From Epichloe hybrida (Eukaryota; Ascomycota; Sordariomycetes; Hypocreales; Clavicipitaceae): 64,000 nucleotides of DNA. The notes below the pieces were generated by a model. It ran no database searches and was not told the origin of the DNA. It saw only the letters and a program-made list of their open reading frames with translations. Location: the NCBI GenBank assembly GCA_019022495.1, contig JAFEKR010000009.1:186001-250000 (forward strand), read 5' to 3'. Positions 1 through 13,400 of this stretch are shown here, piece after piece. The translations under genes and the position numbers were made by a program. Every line of letters begins with the position of its first letter. The first letter of the stretch is position 1.

Positions 1-2187
1 GCGCTTAGTGCTCTTATCCTAATTTAATGTGGCTTCTTTACTACTTATGTTTTCTAAAATTAGTATAACTATAATACCTTTACTTTTTTACTATAAATAA
101 GTATACTTAAGGATTTATATAGTTACTTTACTATTTATTTATATATCTATTACTACTAGGTTCTTTAATTAGCTTTTTTCTTTTCCTTTTTAATTTTTAT
201 TTTCTAGAATACTTAGCCTAATCTTTATTACTCCTAATAATAAAGTAACTACTACTATTTTTTTCTCTTTATATACTTACCACTTACTATAAGTAAAGGA
301 GAGATATTTTATTATTACTAGATATCTCTAGTATTTATACTTCTAATATATAATTATAGGTAAATACTCTTTAATCTAGTCTATACCTAGAATTATCCCT
401 TTACTTATATTAGTAATAAAGTAGCTAACTTAGTAAACCTTTGTAAATCCTATACTATCTTTTATCTTAACTAATTTTTTTAGAATTCCTTAATATAGAA
501 TTACTTTTTTGCTTATACTCTCTAATATCCTATCTAATTAGATTATATTTTCCTAATCCTTTTTTAATAATAATTTTAGATAAATTATTAAAGACTATAC
601 GCCTATATTAAATAGCGCTTATATAGCTAACTACTAGTTATCTTATTATAGAGATACCTATATTCTTATTCTATTATTTATAGGGTATTTTATAGTAAGA
701 TTATATTCCTAGGTTTATGCTAATTAAACTAGTATTATATTAGGAGACATAGCTTTATTATTACTTTCCCTATGCTTCTTAGTTATATATTTAATAGTAT
801 ACCTAGGCTTTTTATATTTATAGTATACTAGGGATAATCTTCTCCCTTAGTCTTTGCTTTATTACTACACCCTATTTATAGGTAATGTAAAATAAAAGCA
901 TTATCTCTTTCTCTTAAAGTCCTAACCTTTTTTATTATTTTAGCCTAAACCTATTATAACCTTTGCTTTCTTACCCTAGCCTTATAGTTAGCTCTAGGTT
1001 ATTAAGATCTCTTAACTAATTATTTACTTCCTTATAGTATTATTTAAGCTATTTAAAAAGATTATAATTCTTAGATATATAGGGATTTCTTTAGGTAACT
1101 TAGCTTTTACCTTATCCTAGGCTTATATAAAGGATTAAAATAATTAGTAGTTTTTCTACCTAAGATTTAGTAATAACCTTATTACTTCTAAGTGTCTTAT
1201 ACCTATATCTATTATTCTAGTTTTTAACTATTCTAGGAAATTTACCTAGGTAATTAATAAATAATTTACATACTTATTCATAGCTATATAACGCATTTAC
1301 TATTACTTTACATCACTAGCTAGGTAGTTACTTGCATATGCTACCTTAGTTATATTATCCTTAAAGGTATAGTAGTTTAATTTAAATAATATATCTAAGT
1401 TTACTAAGAAATTCTATAGGCTTTTATATATTTCCCCTTTATATATAGGCATTTTTATCTATATTTTAATAAGATTACCTTACTATATAATTAATACTAT
1501 ATTACTATAAACCATAGGTAAAATTATAGCTAATATTTAAGGGGTAATTATAAGTCTAGTTTAAGGTCTAGCTAATCCTAGATTTGCCTTAAGCTCTCTA
1601 ATTTATACCTCTATCTATAAGACCTCTTATTTTCTCTAAAGGTAATATAGCTTAGCTTATATAACCTTATAGCGTTACTATAATACCCTTTTTTCTTTAG
1701 TTATATTATCTATACCTTTACTTAAATTAGGATTAAGTGGCGTTTATTACACCCTATTATCTATAGTTCTAGATTATAAGGGTTCTTTATCTTTTTAATT
1801 ATCTATAGCTTTATTATTATAAGGTACTAGCGTGTTTCTTATAAATCTTTAGAGTATTAGCTATATAATAATCTAGCTAATAGTTTATATCCTTAAAAAG
1901 GTTAAGAGAGATTAATTTATTATAGCTTATACTAAAAGGTTAAGAATAAAGTAATAGCTAAGACTATTATAGTTACTACTAGATAAATACTAGCTAGGGG
2001 TAGGTATGTAAAGGTTTTAATCTCTAACCTAGCACTAATAATATGCGTAGTCTTTAATAAATACCTTACTTTATAAGCACGTGGCTATCTTATAGCTAGC
2101 TAGCCTCTTTGTTATCCGCATGGCCTAAAGGTTCTCCAAAGACTCGCTTTGATAAATATCCTATCTTTGACCTCTGCGCTCCTAACA
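1..2187 (-). mobile_element. Gypsy-1 (chromovirus) copy a: 5' LTR and gag end, cut by the window edge
   Basis: This block matches 27013-29268 on the same strand and 61997-63695 on the opposite strand, so it is a dispersed repeat. Read on the minus strand it starts at 2187 with TGTTAGGAGCGCAG (the LTR start), continues through the LTR into the gag region and runs off the left edge of the window. It is heavily RIP-mutated, with stops in all frames and almost no CpA or TpG, so no protein can be made. Its family is assigned from the longer copy at 16043-29268, which carries reverse transcriptase, integrase and chromodomain remnants. The inner end of the LTR could not be fixed because no paired 3' LTR is visible. 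Confidence 0.8.
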
Positions 2188-3085
2188 ATTAGACTCTTTT
2201 ATAAGAGCTTATTATTAGTAAAGCTTTAAAGAAAGTATAATATTATATTCCTTTAATATAAGCCTCTTTTCTCTTATAAGAGTCCTAACTAAGTAATAAA
2301 TTTATTTATACTACTAGTAATATTCTTAATAATTAATTTAAAAGCATATAATAACATACTATGCTTATAATATAGTTACCTAAGTAAAGATCTATACCTT
2401 ATATATATAAACCCTAAAGAACTTTAGTATTTATATTCTAGGCACCTTAGTAAGGATACTCTAGCTAAGAGTTACACTTATATAAGGGGAGTATAATTAT
2501 ATAAAACTAAGTAAAGAGACTATAAGATATATTCTCTAGTTTATATTTACTAAGTTATTTTAAGAAAACCACTAGAATATATATTACTAAGGCTATTTTA
2601 GAGAATCTATTAGGATCTTTAAGACTATAAGCCTAGTTATAATAGTTATAAAAGATAAGTTCTTAGGCATAATATATATATATATATTACTTAATAAATT
2701 ATAGGTAATAGTATTTAATATATTAATCTATATTAAATAATAGATTATAAGGCAATTTAGATTATTAATTATAAAGATTAAGTAAGATCATAAAGGAGCT
2801 ATTATTAGTTAATTTAGTAATATAATCTTTTAAATATAGGCACGCTTATAAGGCATTAATCTTAAGCTTATGCCTTTATATACTTATAAACCTAATAGAG
2901 TTATAAAGAGAGTAAGGTAAATAATTATATTATAATTAAATACAATGCTTATAGGCATAAGGCTTTTACTAAACTTATAGTTAAAGAGCATATAAGTAAT
3001 AGCATACTTATATAATATAAGTCCTATTTAATAATCTAGGTAAAAAACACTATTAGAAACCCTAGAAATCTAGTTCTAAGATAAT
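2188..3085 (+). pseudogene. Ty1/Copia integrase fragment, RIP-degraded
   Basis: Plus-strand translation through stops at about 2830-3060 gives a recognisable Copia integrase C-terminal region: PLYTYKPNRVIKRV, a mutated form of the PYTPxxNGVxER motif, then MLIG and AYLYNISPI. The fragment lies between the LTR of Gypsy-1 copy a and the LTR of Copia-1, and both may have inserted into it. It could belong to the same family as the pol piece at 8270-10450, which lacks an integrase, but it is on the opposite strand. It is not functional. Confidence 0.6.
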
Positions 3086-3372
3086 TGTTAGTTCCACCAA
3101 GGAACGTTCGCACTAGTGTAACGAGGTTAAATTCAATGAAGTTAATGATAATAGCTAATAAGAAAGAGAAGAGAAAAGGGAGAAGAAGAGGAATCTAGCT
3201 AGAAGAGAAGGTAAGCAAAAAGGGGGAAAAGTAAGGCTGTAGTGCGGTGTCACTGCTAACAGAGCGAGGTAGCTTGCGATGCATCTAATTGCATTGCGTG
3301 TATCCCTTTGGTGGCTCCACTCTTTAGCTATAGTTAAACTATCTATTGTCTAAAGGTCTAAAGGAAGCCACA
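3086..3372 (-). repeat. 3' LTR of Copia-1 (287 bp)
   Basis: Its partner is 63696-63983 (288 bp), on the opposite strand and also bounded by TG...CA. On the minus strand the LTR starts TGTGGCTTCC and ends CTAACA. The LTR keeps much more G and C than the internal region. It includes the palindromic GCGATGCATC-type segment near 3277, which is conserved in both copies. Confidence 0.8.
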
Positions 3373-6300
3373 CTAGCACTCTCTCTTTTCTTTATGGCTA
3401 AAGAAGCCTAAAAACATAATAAAAATCGGATTAAAGGAAAGTGTATATAAGTAAATCCCTTAATAGGAATCCATAGTTCTTATTAGCTATCATGGCTTTA
3501 GTTATTCTAATTAACCTAGTTATTATAATCTATACTTACATGCCTATTATATTAATCCTCCCCTCTGCCTAACCTTATAGGTCTCTTAACTTATCCTTCT
3601 ATATAAATCGTTAATTTATTTAAATTAATTAAGGTTAAAAGGGCTAAATTTGGCAATGCCTTTATTATTACATTAGCCAGATATCGCTGCCATTAATCTA
3701 TCTAACTTCGTAGACTTCCCTTCTCTTATATAACTACTAAAGGGCTATAATATTAATTATTAGCTACTTATCTTTTATTATGCCTAGCTTTATAAGGCAT
3801 TTATATAACAAGAAAGAGTTTATATAGAGAATTATTAGGATCTAAGGTATCTTTAATTAGTCTATGATTATTTAAAGGGTAGTAAATATTGCGTACGCGA
3901 TATTAGCACCTTAAACCATGCTGTATAGCTTAGATATAAGTGCGCTACAGGTCACACGCTTGCTTTTTGTAAAGCTATATGTGATAATATTCCCTTTTAA
4001 GATAAAGGTATTATTATCCTTTATTACTTTGTTACTAATTACAATAATATATCTAATCTATAAGCTTAGATCTTTGTTATTAGTAAGGGACCTATTTACA
4101 AATATAAAGAGCTTTGCTTCTTTAAGAGTTAAGGGGATATACTATAATCCCCGCTACTAATGCTTAATTTACCACTTAAGGCGTTTATTAAGTTATAAGA
4201 TATCATTAGCAAAGGGTTCTTAGTGTTATGCGGCAATTAACAGGTTGTATAATGCCTCTAGTTAACAGACTATTGCGATGTAACTTCCTTAGGCTCTTTG
4301 CTCTATGTAATCTTACCTTACTATTAGTAATTAAGGGTTAATTTCCTTAACCTTCTAACTTTAGCCCTTTTAGGTTAGGGTTAGGGAGTTATTAGCGTTC
4401 TAGGTTAAGATATAGCTATTAAAGATAAGGGGATTTGCAGTTATAAGGTATTGTTTTTCTTTAGCTATAAACTTTACCTTCTAGAGTTCTTTTTCTTCTT
4501 TCTTAAAGAAGTTATTATTACTAAGGCCTAGTGTGTTATCTATTTGCATCCCTATAATACTAAAGAGGTTTTTATTATTTAGGGCTATAATTAGTAGGCA
4601 GGGATTATATATTAAGGTTATTATATTAAGATTATCCTTATATTAGTGAAAATATATTACCTACTAGTAGGTTCTAGCCTCTACGATCCCGTAGAGGGGC
4701 TTAATAACCTTTATTATTATGCCTTTTAGAAAGAGGTATATAATCTGCTTTAGTAACTTTATAATAATTAGCCTATTTAGGGTTATTTAGGATTAAACGT
4801 AAGCTTACGTAATGTCTTATAGCTAAAGGTAAATTCCCTTCCGCTTTAATAACGAAGCAAGGGCCACAATGATCCGTTAGCTTAATCGCTGTATTGTTAG
4901 CAATTAGGTTAAGATAGCCTCTTTTCCTCTATTATTATGCCCTTGTATAATAAGGCGCGATTTCTTATATAGTGTTTTAGTGCCTTTACCTTTAATCTCT
5001 TAGACTATATAAGAATTAAAGATCTAGTAGCCTCTGTGCTTTACTAGATTAAACATTATAAATCTAAACACATTATAAGCTTATAATGCGTTAATCTTAG
5101 CTTAATTAGATTATTTAAAGGGGCTCCCTAGAGTTATAATCTTTCTCTCTTAGCAAAGTTAAAGGGTAAGGTTTTAGTTAGCCTTTTCTTTTACTATAAG
5201 AAATGCTATATTTAGCACTTCTTTAGCTATAATCTCCTTAATTAATACTTTCTCTTAGTCTTTATTAATAAACATAAGGGGCTTTATAGGTTTAATAAGC
5301 TCCTTAGGATTATAAACCTAGGCCCTAGTTACCTTTACTTTTACTTCCTTAGGGCTACTAGCTTTATAGCTTTCTATAGGGGTAGCTTTAGCTACCTTAA
5401 GGCTTACTATAAGTTCTTTAACTCTATAGCTTCCTATAGGATTACCTTTAGCCTTAATAGCCTTTATAAGCTTCTCTATGCCCTTATTAATAAAGAATTA
5501 AACTATAAGGTTTTTCCTTAGCCTCCCTTACTTTCTCTTAACTAGTATCTCTTCCTCTTCTTTTGCCTTACTACCCTTTATAGGTAGCTTATCCCTCCTA
5601 GCCCCCTTAGCCCCTTCTTATAATAGAACTATAGCATTAGAGAGGGCTATAGCGTGAGAAGGGGCTATATTATAGGCAGGGACCTCTGGGTCTAGGTTAT
5701 ATTCCCTAATATCCTAAAGCCTTTGCTTATTAGCCCTTATATACTATAAATCCTTATAGTATAGCTTTACTACTATAAAGTGAAACTTAGCTAGGCTATA
5801 GGGTATCTTAACTATGTAGGTCTCCCTATTAGTAGCTAATAGCTTATAAGGGCTATGCTATCTGCCTTTTTCTCTCTATATATATATATTAGCTTATAGT
5901 AGTAGCTAATGTATTAGCAATGTGTTAGGGCTATTCTAGGCGCTAAGGGCCTTATAAACCTATCTCTTAGCTAAGTAATAGTAGACTTTATTAGTTACCT
6001 TTTAAATTACTTTAGCTTATTAAATAATAAAGACGCTTAGTAATGACTTATCTATTATCTATAGGTAGGCTCTAAAGACTAGTAAGGTTAGCATAAGGCT
6101 ATTAGGGCTTGCTAAGTTATTAATAGCTTTAATAGCTATCTAGAGTTACTATTTAGGAGTGATCTCTTTGCTAATTAAGTCTATAATAATATTATAAGCT
6201 TAGTAAAGAGGTCTATAATATCTTTTAACCTTTCTAATGCTATTATAGGCTTTAATAGGTATCTTATTAATATTAATTAACATTAAGCAGGTATAATGCC

Positions 6301-7248
6301 TAAATTTAGCTAAAGCAAAGTTATTACTAGCATTGTAAACAATCTAGTCTAGAGGGCCTAGATATATATTAATCTAGCACTCTCTAATTATATCCTAGAT
6401 ATTATAAGCTTTTTGCTTCTTAGGGTTAAGGAATTAGGCCACTTAAAATAAGGTTACTAAATTAATAATATAAAGGACTAGCTAGCTATTAATTTACATA
6501 ATATTAACAATAATCTTATAGTTAAAGTTATAGTTATCTTTAAGGGAGAATTTAAACTAGCTAGGGGCTTTTCTATTTATTTAATAATAGTAATAGACTT
6601 TAGTAAGCTTCTTAATTATATAGCGTTTAACATTATAACTAGCTTATTAAAGGATCTTTATAAGCCATTAAATTAAGGGATAACTAAACCTTTAGTAAAG
6701 TTAATAAATCTCTCCTTCTAATAGGTAGAAAGCGGCGGTTTCTCTTGCCTCTAGAAGCCACTAAGGGTAGCCCTATTTACGCATAATAAGTATAGTCTTA
6801 TTATTTTAAATTAATATATTAGTAAGGTTATTAATCTTAACCTTTATTTTATCTATATTAGTAAGGGAAAAGAGAAAGGGTGTAGTAGTGTTAAGGATAT
6901 AGAAGTTAATTTAGCTAAGCTTTATAGGCATATAGATAACGCTATATATTATTGCTAATCTAGCACTAAAGCAAATAACTTCTAGGTTATAGGGTTTAAT
7001 TATTAATAATAGCATTAATCTTAGCAAGGCTTTGGCTTATGCTAGACTAGTAGTTAATTAGCCTAAGGCTCCTATATCTAGTATGATTTCTCTAAAGATC
7101 TCTTTAGAATAGCGTCCTTTAGAGGTATAATAGATTAAATTATCTTTATTAGAAGCCTCTTTAAGGTATAGCTCTTGCTTAAGTAAGGTATATTAAAAAG
7201 CTTAATTCTTAAGCGTTATAAGGATATTAATATTATTGAAATGTAGGG
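3086..7248 (-). mobile_element. Copia-1: fungal Ty1/Copia element with 3' LTR and degraded pol
   Basis: Minus-strand element with its 3' LTR at 3086-3372 and no visible 5' LTR or gag. Reading through stops on the minus strand gives a protease-like LDxGA box near 7070 and an integrase with KVKRYYRPL near 6210 (a mutated KVERYHxPLRRA motif of fungal Copia polyproteins). A reverse transcriptase follows at about 4990-4200, with TIQRLSxRIIVALA, IKPLYG and GMQIDNTL (a mutated TDDTL catalytic box). An RNase H tail with YEVRxINGSD lies near 3700. A purine tract (rc of 3373-3388) precedes the LTR as expected for a polypurine tract. All frames are broken by RIP. The right border near 7230-7250 is approximate. 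Confidence 0.75.
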
Positions 7249-8050
7249 AGCTAGTTGCTGGCTGGCAACAGCTGTACATGTGCGGCTCTACGGTCGGGGA
7301 CTAGTAGAACCACCACGTTGAAATATTTAACGTAACGCAACGGAAGGTTTTGGCAGTTATTAACTAATAGAATTCAATCTAGATGACTTTTACGATATCT
7401 TATATACTAATAGAATTGATTTTAGTGACGTTGTACGGGCAATGCGGCTGTTGGATTAAGAGGCCTAGCTATCTAGCTAGATTAAAAAGATCTTCTTTCT
7501 CTTATATACCCACTAACTGTATTAGTGGATCCGGACCGCTAAAGAGGCCTTACAGGCCACTTTTTATTTTCCGCAAAATTCATTTGTATGTAAAATCCAA
7601 AAAATCAACTCACCACCATACAAACTAGCAACCTATATGCACTAAATTTTAGTCCAAAAAATATTCCTGCATAAAATGAAAGCCCTGTCTTCTAGCTTTA
7701 ATTTGCTATATATAAGACTTTTGTACGACCTCTAGTTAAAGAGAAAATCGCTGTTAAAGATAGCTATAGGGTAACCTGCTTACGTCACCCTAGCTTACCT
7801 AATTACTAGTGGCGCTGCGGTTGTAGCTGCGCTTGTAGCCATAACGCAATTAAATAATCTATAATTGACAATTGATTTGGATTAGTTATCCACACGGTCG
7901 GTCGCAGCTGTTGACAGCTGCGACGTAGCTATTGATAGCCACCTTCGCGACCGTTGACAGCTGCAGTGCAGCTGTTAGGCTTGCAATGCAAGCTAGTAAT
8001 AGAAAGGTCCTTTAACTAGAAAGGGCTAAAAATAGGTCTTATTTTTAACA
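7249..8050 (-). repeat. Probable 3' LTR of Copia-2, rich in hairpins
   Basis: On the minus strand an LTR-like TGTTAAAAATAAGACC starts at 8050, directly after the purine tract GTAGAGGGGG (rc of 8051-8060), which is the expected PPT-LTR junction. A TATA-like TTATATATAG lies inside at about 7715. The far end is uncertain; ACA at 7249 would give an LTR of about 800 bp. The part at 7890-8000 is GC-rich and holds several stem-loops: 7901-7924 (11-bp arms, 2-bp loop), 7958-7974 (8-bp arms) and 7979-7993 (7-bp arms). Short ATG frames here are not credible genes. Confidence 0.55.
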
Positions 8051-10450
8051 CCCCCTCTACAAAAGAATTACGTATAAGCTAATTAAAAAGCGTACAAAGT
8101 GATATAGGGTAAACAAGAACTTTTAGATAAAAACAGATAAAAGGGAAAAACAGGAAAAGATAAAAGACCCCCTTTTGAATTCCTAGCTATTGTTAAATAT
8201 AGCTCCCTTTTTAGCGTTGTTTTTAGTTCCCTGTTGCAGGGATTTAGTTGTTGGTTTTTAGTGATTATCAAGCCCTAAGAGCTTAATAAAGGCCTGATGA
8301 AGAGGTCTACATAGAGGCTTTGTTAGACTATCTGCAGGCATTAACTTCGTATCTAGATATTTAATCTTAGCTAAACCCTCTAAAACCTATTGCCTAATAT
8401 AGTTAAACTTTAGCAAGGTATGCTTTGTATGGCTATATAAGGCAGGGTTATAGGCAGTGGTTATAGCGCCTTGATTATCGCAATATATCTAGATAGGGGG
8501 AGAAATAGGGGTTTTTAGCTCCTTAAATAAGCCCTAAAGCTACTATAGCTCCTAGAAGGTCTCGCAGATAGCGTTAGCTTTAGCTTCTAATATTAATAGA
8601 GCTATCGTACTAGCTTTCTTTAATTTCTAGCTAATAGGTCCACTAGCTAGCTTAAATAGATAAGCATAGGTTAATTTAGAGGTCTTTTTATCCCCTATAA
8701 AATTACTATTACAATAACCTATTAGGCTTTTGCTAGCTATACCTTTAGGGTCTCCCCTATAAATTATAGCAAGGAATTTAGTCCCTAATAAGTACCTAAG
8801 CAGGTTTTTAGCTACTTTTAGGTGCTCTATATAGGGCCTAGCTAGTGCTATAGATAGCCACTAAAGTATAAAGGCCACATCTAGCCTTATAAGCAACATT
8901 AGGTACATTATAGTCCCTATAATACACTAATAGAGCTTGATTTCGCTAGCTATTAAAAGCTTAGTGGTTTACGTAGCTAAAATACCTAGCTAAAGAGGTA
9001 TGCTAATAGGCTTACTATCTAGTATATTAAATCGATTTAAAGCCTCTAAGATATACTAAGATTAATGAATTTTTAGGACCCTATTAGGTCTATCTTGTAC
9101 GATTTAAACCCCTAAGAAGAATTTAGCTAGCCCCCTATCTTCTATTAGATAGACTTTATAAAGTTCCTTTTTAAGTCTTTGGATATAACGTAAATCCAGT
9201 CTAATTAGAAGACAATCATCTACATATATAATAATAAAGGTTTTAGTGGAGGAATTATAGAATATAGCTAGGTCAGAAATTAGAGGGCTAAATCCTAGGG
9301 ACTTTAGCACTATAATTAGTGCTTGTTACCACTCCCTTAAGCTCTGTTTTAGGCCATATAAAGATTTCTGTAATAAAATTACTTAATCTTTAGAAGGTTT
9401 ATAGCCAAAACTTTTAGCTAATTTAGCTAATTTAGGATTTGCTTCAAGGAATTCAATAAATCCGTCTAGAATAACCATATAAATCTGTTATTATAGCTTA
9501 CTATTAAGAAAAGCTCCTATAAAATCAACCTATTCAATTTCCCAGTTATTCTAAGCCACTAGGGCTAGTAAAATCCTCTAGCTAGGGGGAATGCTTATGG
9601 CTACAAAGGTCTCTAGATAATCTAGACCTTTGATTTGCATAAATCCCTTAGCAATAAGTCAGGCCTTGTATTTTAAAGGATTATTTTCTTTATCCTTTTT
9701 AAGCTTATAAACAAGCCTATTCTTTAGTACTTTTTAGCCCTTAGGTACTTAGTCTTTCCCTATAAATTTAAAAGTACTAGCCTTTAGAAGCTGTTTGTAT
9801 TCCTTATACGTAGCTTCTATCCATTTATCCCTTTTAGGGCTAGATATAGCTTGCTTCTAGGTCTTAGGTTTAGGGCTATTAGGGTTGTTTTCCTTTAGCT
9901 TCTCCTATACCTTAAAGCAGATTTCTTTTATAAAATCTAGAGAAGAAGGGGAACTAATATTAACATCCATAGGGTTAATATTAGGGTCGAAGTCGGTAAT
10001 TTTGTCAAAATCAAGGTCTGGAGTCAAAATCTGATTTCCTAGTGAAGTTACAGGCGTGGCCTCCTCTGAGGCCTCTGGAATTAGTTCCTTAGGGGGTTGT
10101 ACAGGCCCTATAGGGTGTTTTTCTTAACCTATAGGGGGATTTTAATTTCCTATGTTATCTATAGGGTAATCCTTTAAACCTTGATTTAGATCTTAATCTT
10201 CTAAATCATTTTCCCCCTCTAAAGGGTTATCCCCTATAGAAAGCCTAGGTAATCCTTTAGAGACAGGACCTATAGGCTCTATAATCTTAATAAAGCTAGT
10301 CTTCATAACTAGCCTTTTAGAGGGGATGTACACTAGGTAGGTGTTAGAACCTAGTGTAGCTAATAACCTTCTAGGGATAGTCCTAGCTACTAACTTCTAG
10401 GCTTTAGGTTGTTTTTCCAGGGGGATTAGAATCTTACAGTAAGATCCTAT
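8051..10450 (-). mobile_element. Copia-2: Ty1/Copia pol 3' half (reverse transcriptase and RNase H)
   Basis: The minus strand encodes the 3' half of a Copia pol. A 68-residue open stretch at 9104-9310 contains IYVDDCLLI, the catalytic YVDD of Copia reverse transcriptase, and ends FFLGV, typical of the connection that follows. The RNase H end at about 8350-8270 reads YLDTKLMPADSLTKPL, the usual Copia C-terminal motif with an intact ADxLTK core. This copy is less mutated than its neighbours; several stretches of 20-70 codons stay open. Integrase and gag are missing, because the sequence changes abruptly at 10450/10451 into LINE sequence, suggesting deletion or recombination between elements. 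Confidence 0.8.
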
Positions 10451-13400
10451 CCTATGAGATATAATCTATTAAAAATAAGGGCTATTAGTGCTATAATATT
10501 ATTAGTAAGTTAGTTTATTTCTAGTCTAGGGGTAAGGCTAATTTATATATAAAGGGGTAATATCTAACGCCTATTTTAATTATTAGGTTTATAATTATGT
10601 ATATATTAAGGTAATATTAACTCCTACGCCTATTCTAAGCTTACTCTAGTGCTAATTTGCTTATAGCTAAACATTACTAGCTAGTAAGGGGAATATTAGT
10701 AATTAGTTAAGACTTAGGCTAGTATAGTTACTAGGAGTGATATAAGTGGTTTTACTCTAGCTTAGTAGTAGCTTTATTCTATAGCTAACTTTAATTATCT
10801 AGGCTCTAGAGGACTATGTAGCTTAGGTTAAAAAACTCTATGCTAAAAACTACGCTAAGAAAAAATAGGGTGCTACTATAGTAAGCCTAGACCTAGCTAG
10901 GTTTAGGTCTATAGAGGAATAATATAATAAGGTTATCTTTTAGCTCTAGTGGCTTAATGCCTAAGTAATAGAGATAAACTAGCTCCTAGCTACTAGCCTA
11001 TTAGCTAAGGGTAAGAGTAAGGTAATAGAGAATATAATCCCTATTTCTAAGGAGAAATAGGGCTAATTCTAGGTTAGTAAAGGGGTAGTAGTAAGCTAGT
11101 GTAAAATAATACCCATAGCTTTTTAACTTAAAATTAATCTAATAACTATTCTAGACCTATAGTTTTCCTATTATAGTGTGATTTTGCCTTATGTCTAGCC
11201 TGCCTCTATAGCTATATTATTTTACCTAGTGCCTCTCTCTAGTTATCTATAGTGTCCGTTTATTAGTTAGTTTAGTTACCTCTAAAGCAGCCTAGATTCT
11301 CCCCTAGTTTACGTTAACTAAAGGCTAGGTCTTACGCTAATATATAGTATTAGAGTCTTCTTATGCTAAGGAATTACTTTATAATATATCTTGCCTTTAG
11401 GGGATTATCTAGGGCTAGCCTTACCTCCTATGCGTCTCTAGGCTATCTTATTTAGGGGCGTCTATAGTTATAGTTAGTGTAGTTAATAATTATATAGTAC
11501 TAGTCTTTAACTATATAACTATAGCTATATAGGGGTAAAGCTACCCTAGGAATATACCTTTAGAAGAGGAACTTATTAAGGCTAATCTTTCCTATATATA
11601 ATTATACTATTATAAAGGAAACATACTTATTAAGCCTAGTGTGAAATTTCTAGATTTCCTTTAGGTTATAGGTAAGTAAGTAGTTCTCTATTAGCTCTCT
11701 CCTATGCCTATGTTATCTTTATTGCCTATTAGAATACTAGTTTTCCTATCTTTTCTTTTACTCCTTATATAGTTATATATCTAGTTTATTATTAGTAAGT
11801 AAGGGTTTTCTTCTATGTTATAGTACTATTTACACTAAGTTAGCTATAGCCTATATCTTATTTATTATTTTACTAAGTATAATCCTTTCCTTAAACTTTT
11901 ACTTTATCTTATTTAGGTAAAGGTCTAGGGAGAGGATATAGGTTTTAACTTCTAGCTAAGTAATTAGTATAGCCTTAAACGCTCTAGCTATAGTCTAGAG
12001 ATAGGTTAATTAGTTTACTATAAAACTTCTAACTATTCCTTATAGTTTTCCTCCCTTCTTAGTTAGGGTGTGGTAAGCGCTTACCCTATAGGCAAGAATA
12101 AGCTAGACTACTTATATATATATAAGCTAGGTATCTCTAAAGCTAATGCCCTATGCTAATGCCACTAATATAGAGAGTGTAAGCCACTACTAGGCTAGTT
12201 TTCCCTTAAGGATATTCTTATAGGCGCTTTAGTTAAGTTTCCTATTTACCTATACCCTAAGGAATTAGTATATCTTTATTAGCGCTATCTCCTCTATACT
12301 AAGCTAGACCCTAGCCTATAGGGGCTTATAGGCCTTACTAAAGTGTATAAGTTTAGTTTTTACTAGGTTAAACTTTACTCTTACTTTCTTTACCTATTCC
12401 TTATAGATTTTCTAAGTAGCCTTAAGTCTTCTCTAGGTTTATGCTATATTTTTACTAAATACTATAATATTTATATTATTAGTAAATCTAATTACTACTA
12501 TACCTAGGATAGCCTAGAGGTATATATAAAGTTCTATAGAGTAAAGAAAGAAGAGAATTAGTAAAAGGGGAGATCCTTATAAGGTACTAGCCTTAATCTT
12601 AAAGGGTCTAAAGAGTCCTTTATTAAAGCTAAGCTAGCTTATTCTATTTACTAGGAAGCTTTATATTATAGCTATTAGCTAGTAAGGGATTTCTATTAGG
12701 ATTAGTAAGTAAATTAGGTATAGGTAGCTAACTCTATTAAAAGCAAATAAGATATCTATCTAAGTAAGTAAGGTAATTCCGCCCTTACTCTAGGCCTCTC
12801 TTACGCACTTTACTAAGACCCTAATTATAGTCTTTATTAACTTATTTATCCTATTCCCTATCTATAGCTCTAGGAGAAGTCCTTTTGCCTTAGTAAAGGC
12901 TATAAGTTACTTTATAATTACTACTTCTATAATTTTTCCTATAATATTTAGTAAGGAGATAGGCCTCTAAGTATTAGCCTTTCTTATCTCTTTTATTATC
13001 TTATCTAGTTTTCTAATTACTACTACTCTAATAGTCTAGAATTAGGCTAGGAAATACCTTACTTTAAGGATAGTATTTAGGAGCTAGACTATAGCTTCTT
13101 TTACTAGCTTATTATAGGCCTTAATAAGGCCTACTAGGAGCTTATTATTACCTAGTGCTTTCTAGCTAGCTATATCTAATATAATATCTAATATCTCTTC
13201 TAGTTTAAACTAGTTATTATCTAGGAATAGTGTGTTATCTAGCTTTAGGAAGGTAAAGTCTAGGATTTAGGAGAGGTTTGCTATAGGCTTAGGGAAGAAC
13301 CTTAGTGCTAGCATACTTACTTTATCCTTATGTGTAGTAGCTAGGTTTAGGTTATTTTTAGTTTTTTTTTAGCTCTAGTAGCCTAGGTAATTCTAGGGGG

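Noticed and set aside
3918..4160. 80-codon plus-strand open frame
   Set aside because: Antisense to the Copia-1 reverse transcriptase/RNase H region, low-complexity hydrophobic translation, no motif.
4373..4386. GGTTAGGGTTAGGG, like two telomere repeats
   Set aside because: Only two units inside degraded Copia-1 RNase H/reverse-transcriptase sequence, with no array; chance or RIP product.
7383..7628. 81-codon plus-strand open frame
   Set aside because: Lies in LTR sequence on the strand opposite to the element; no domain.
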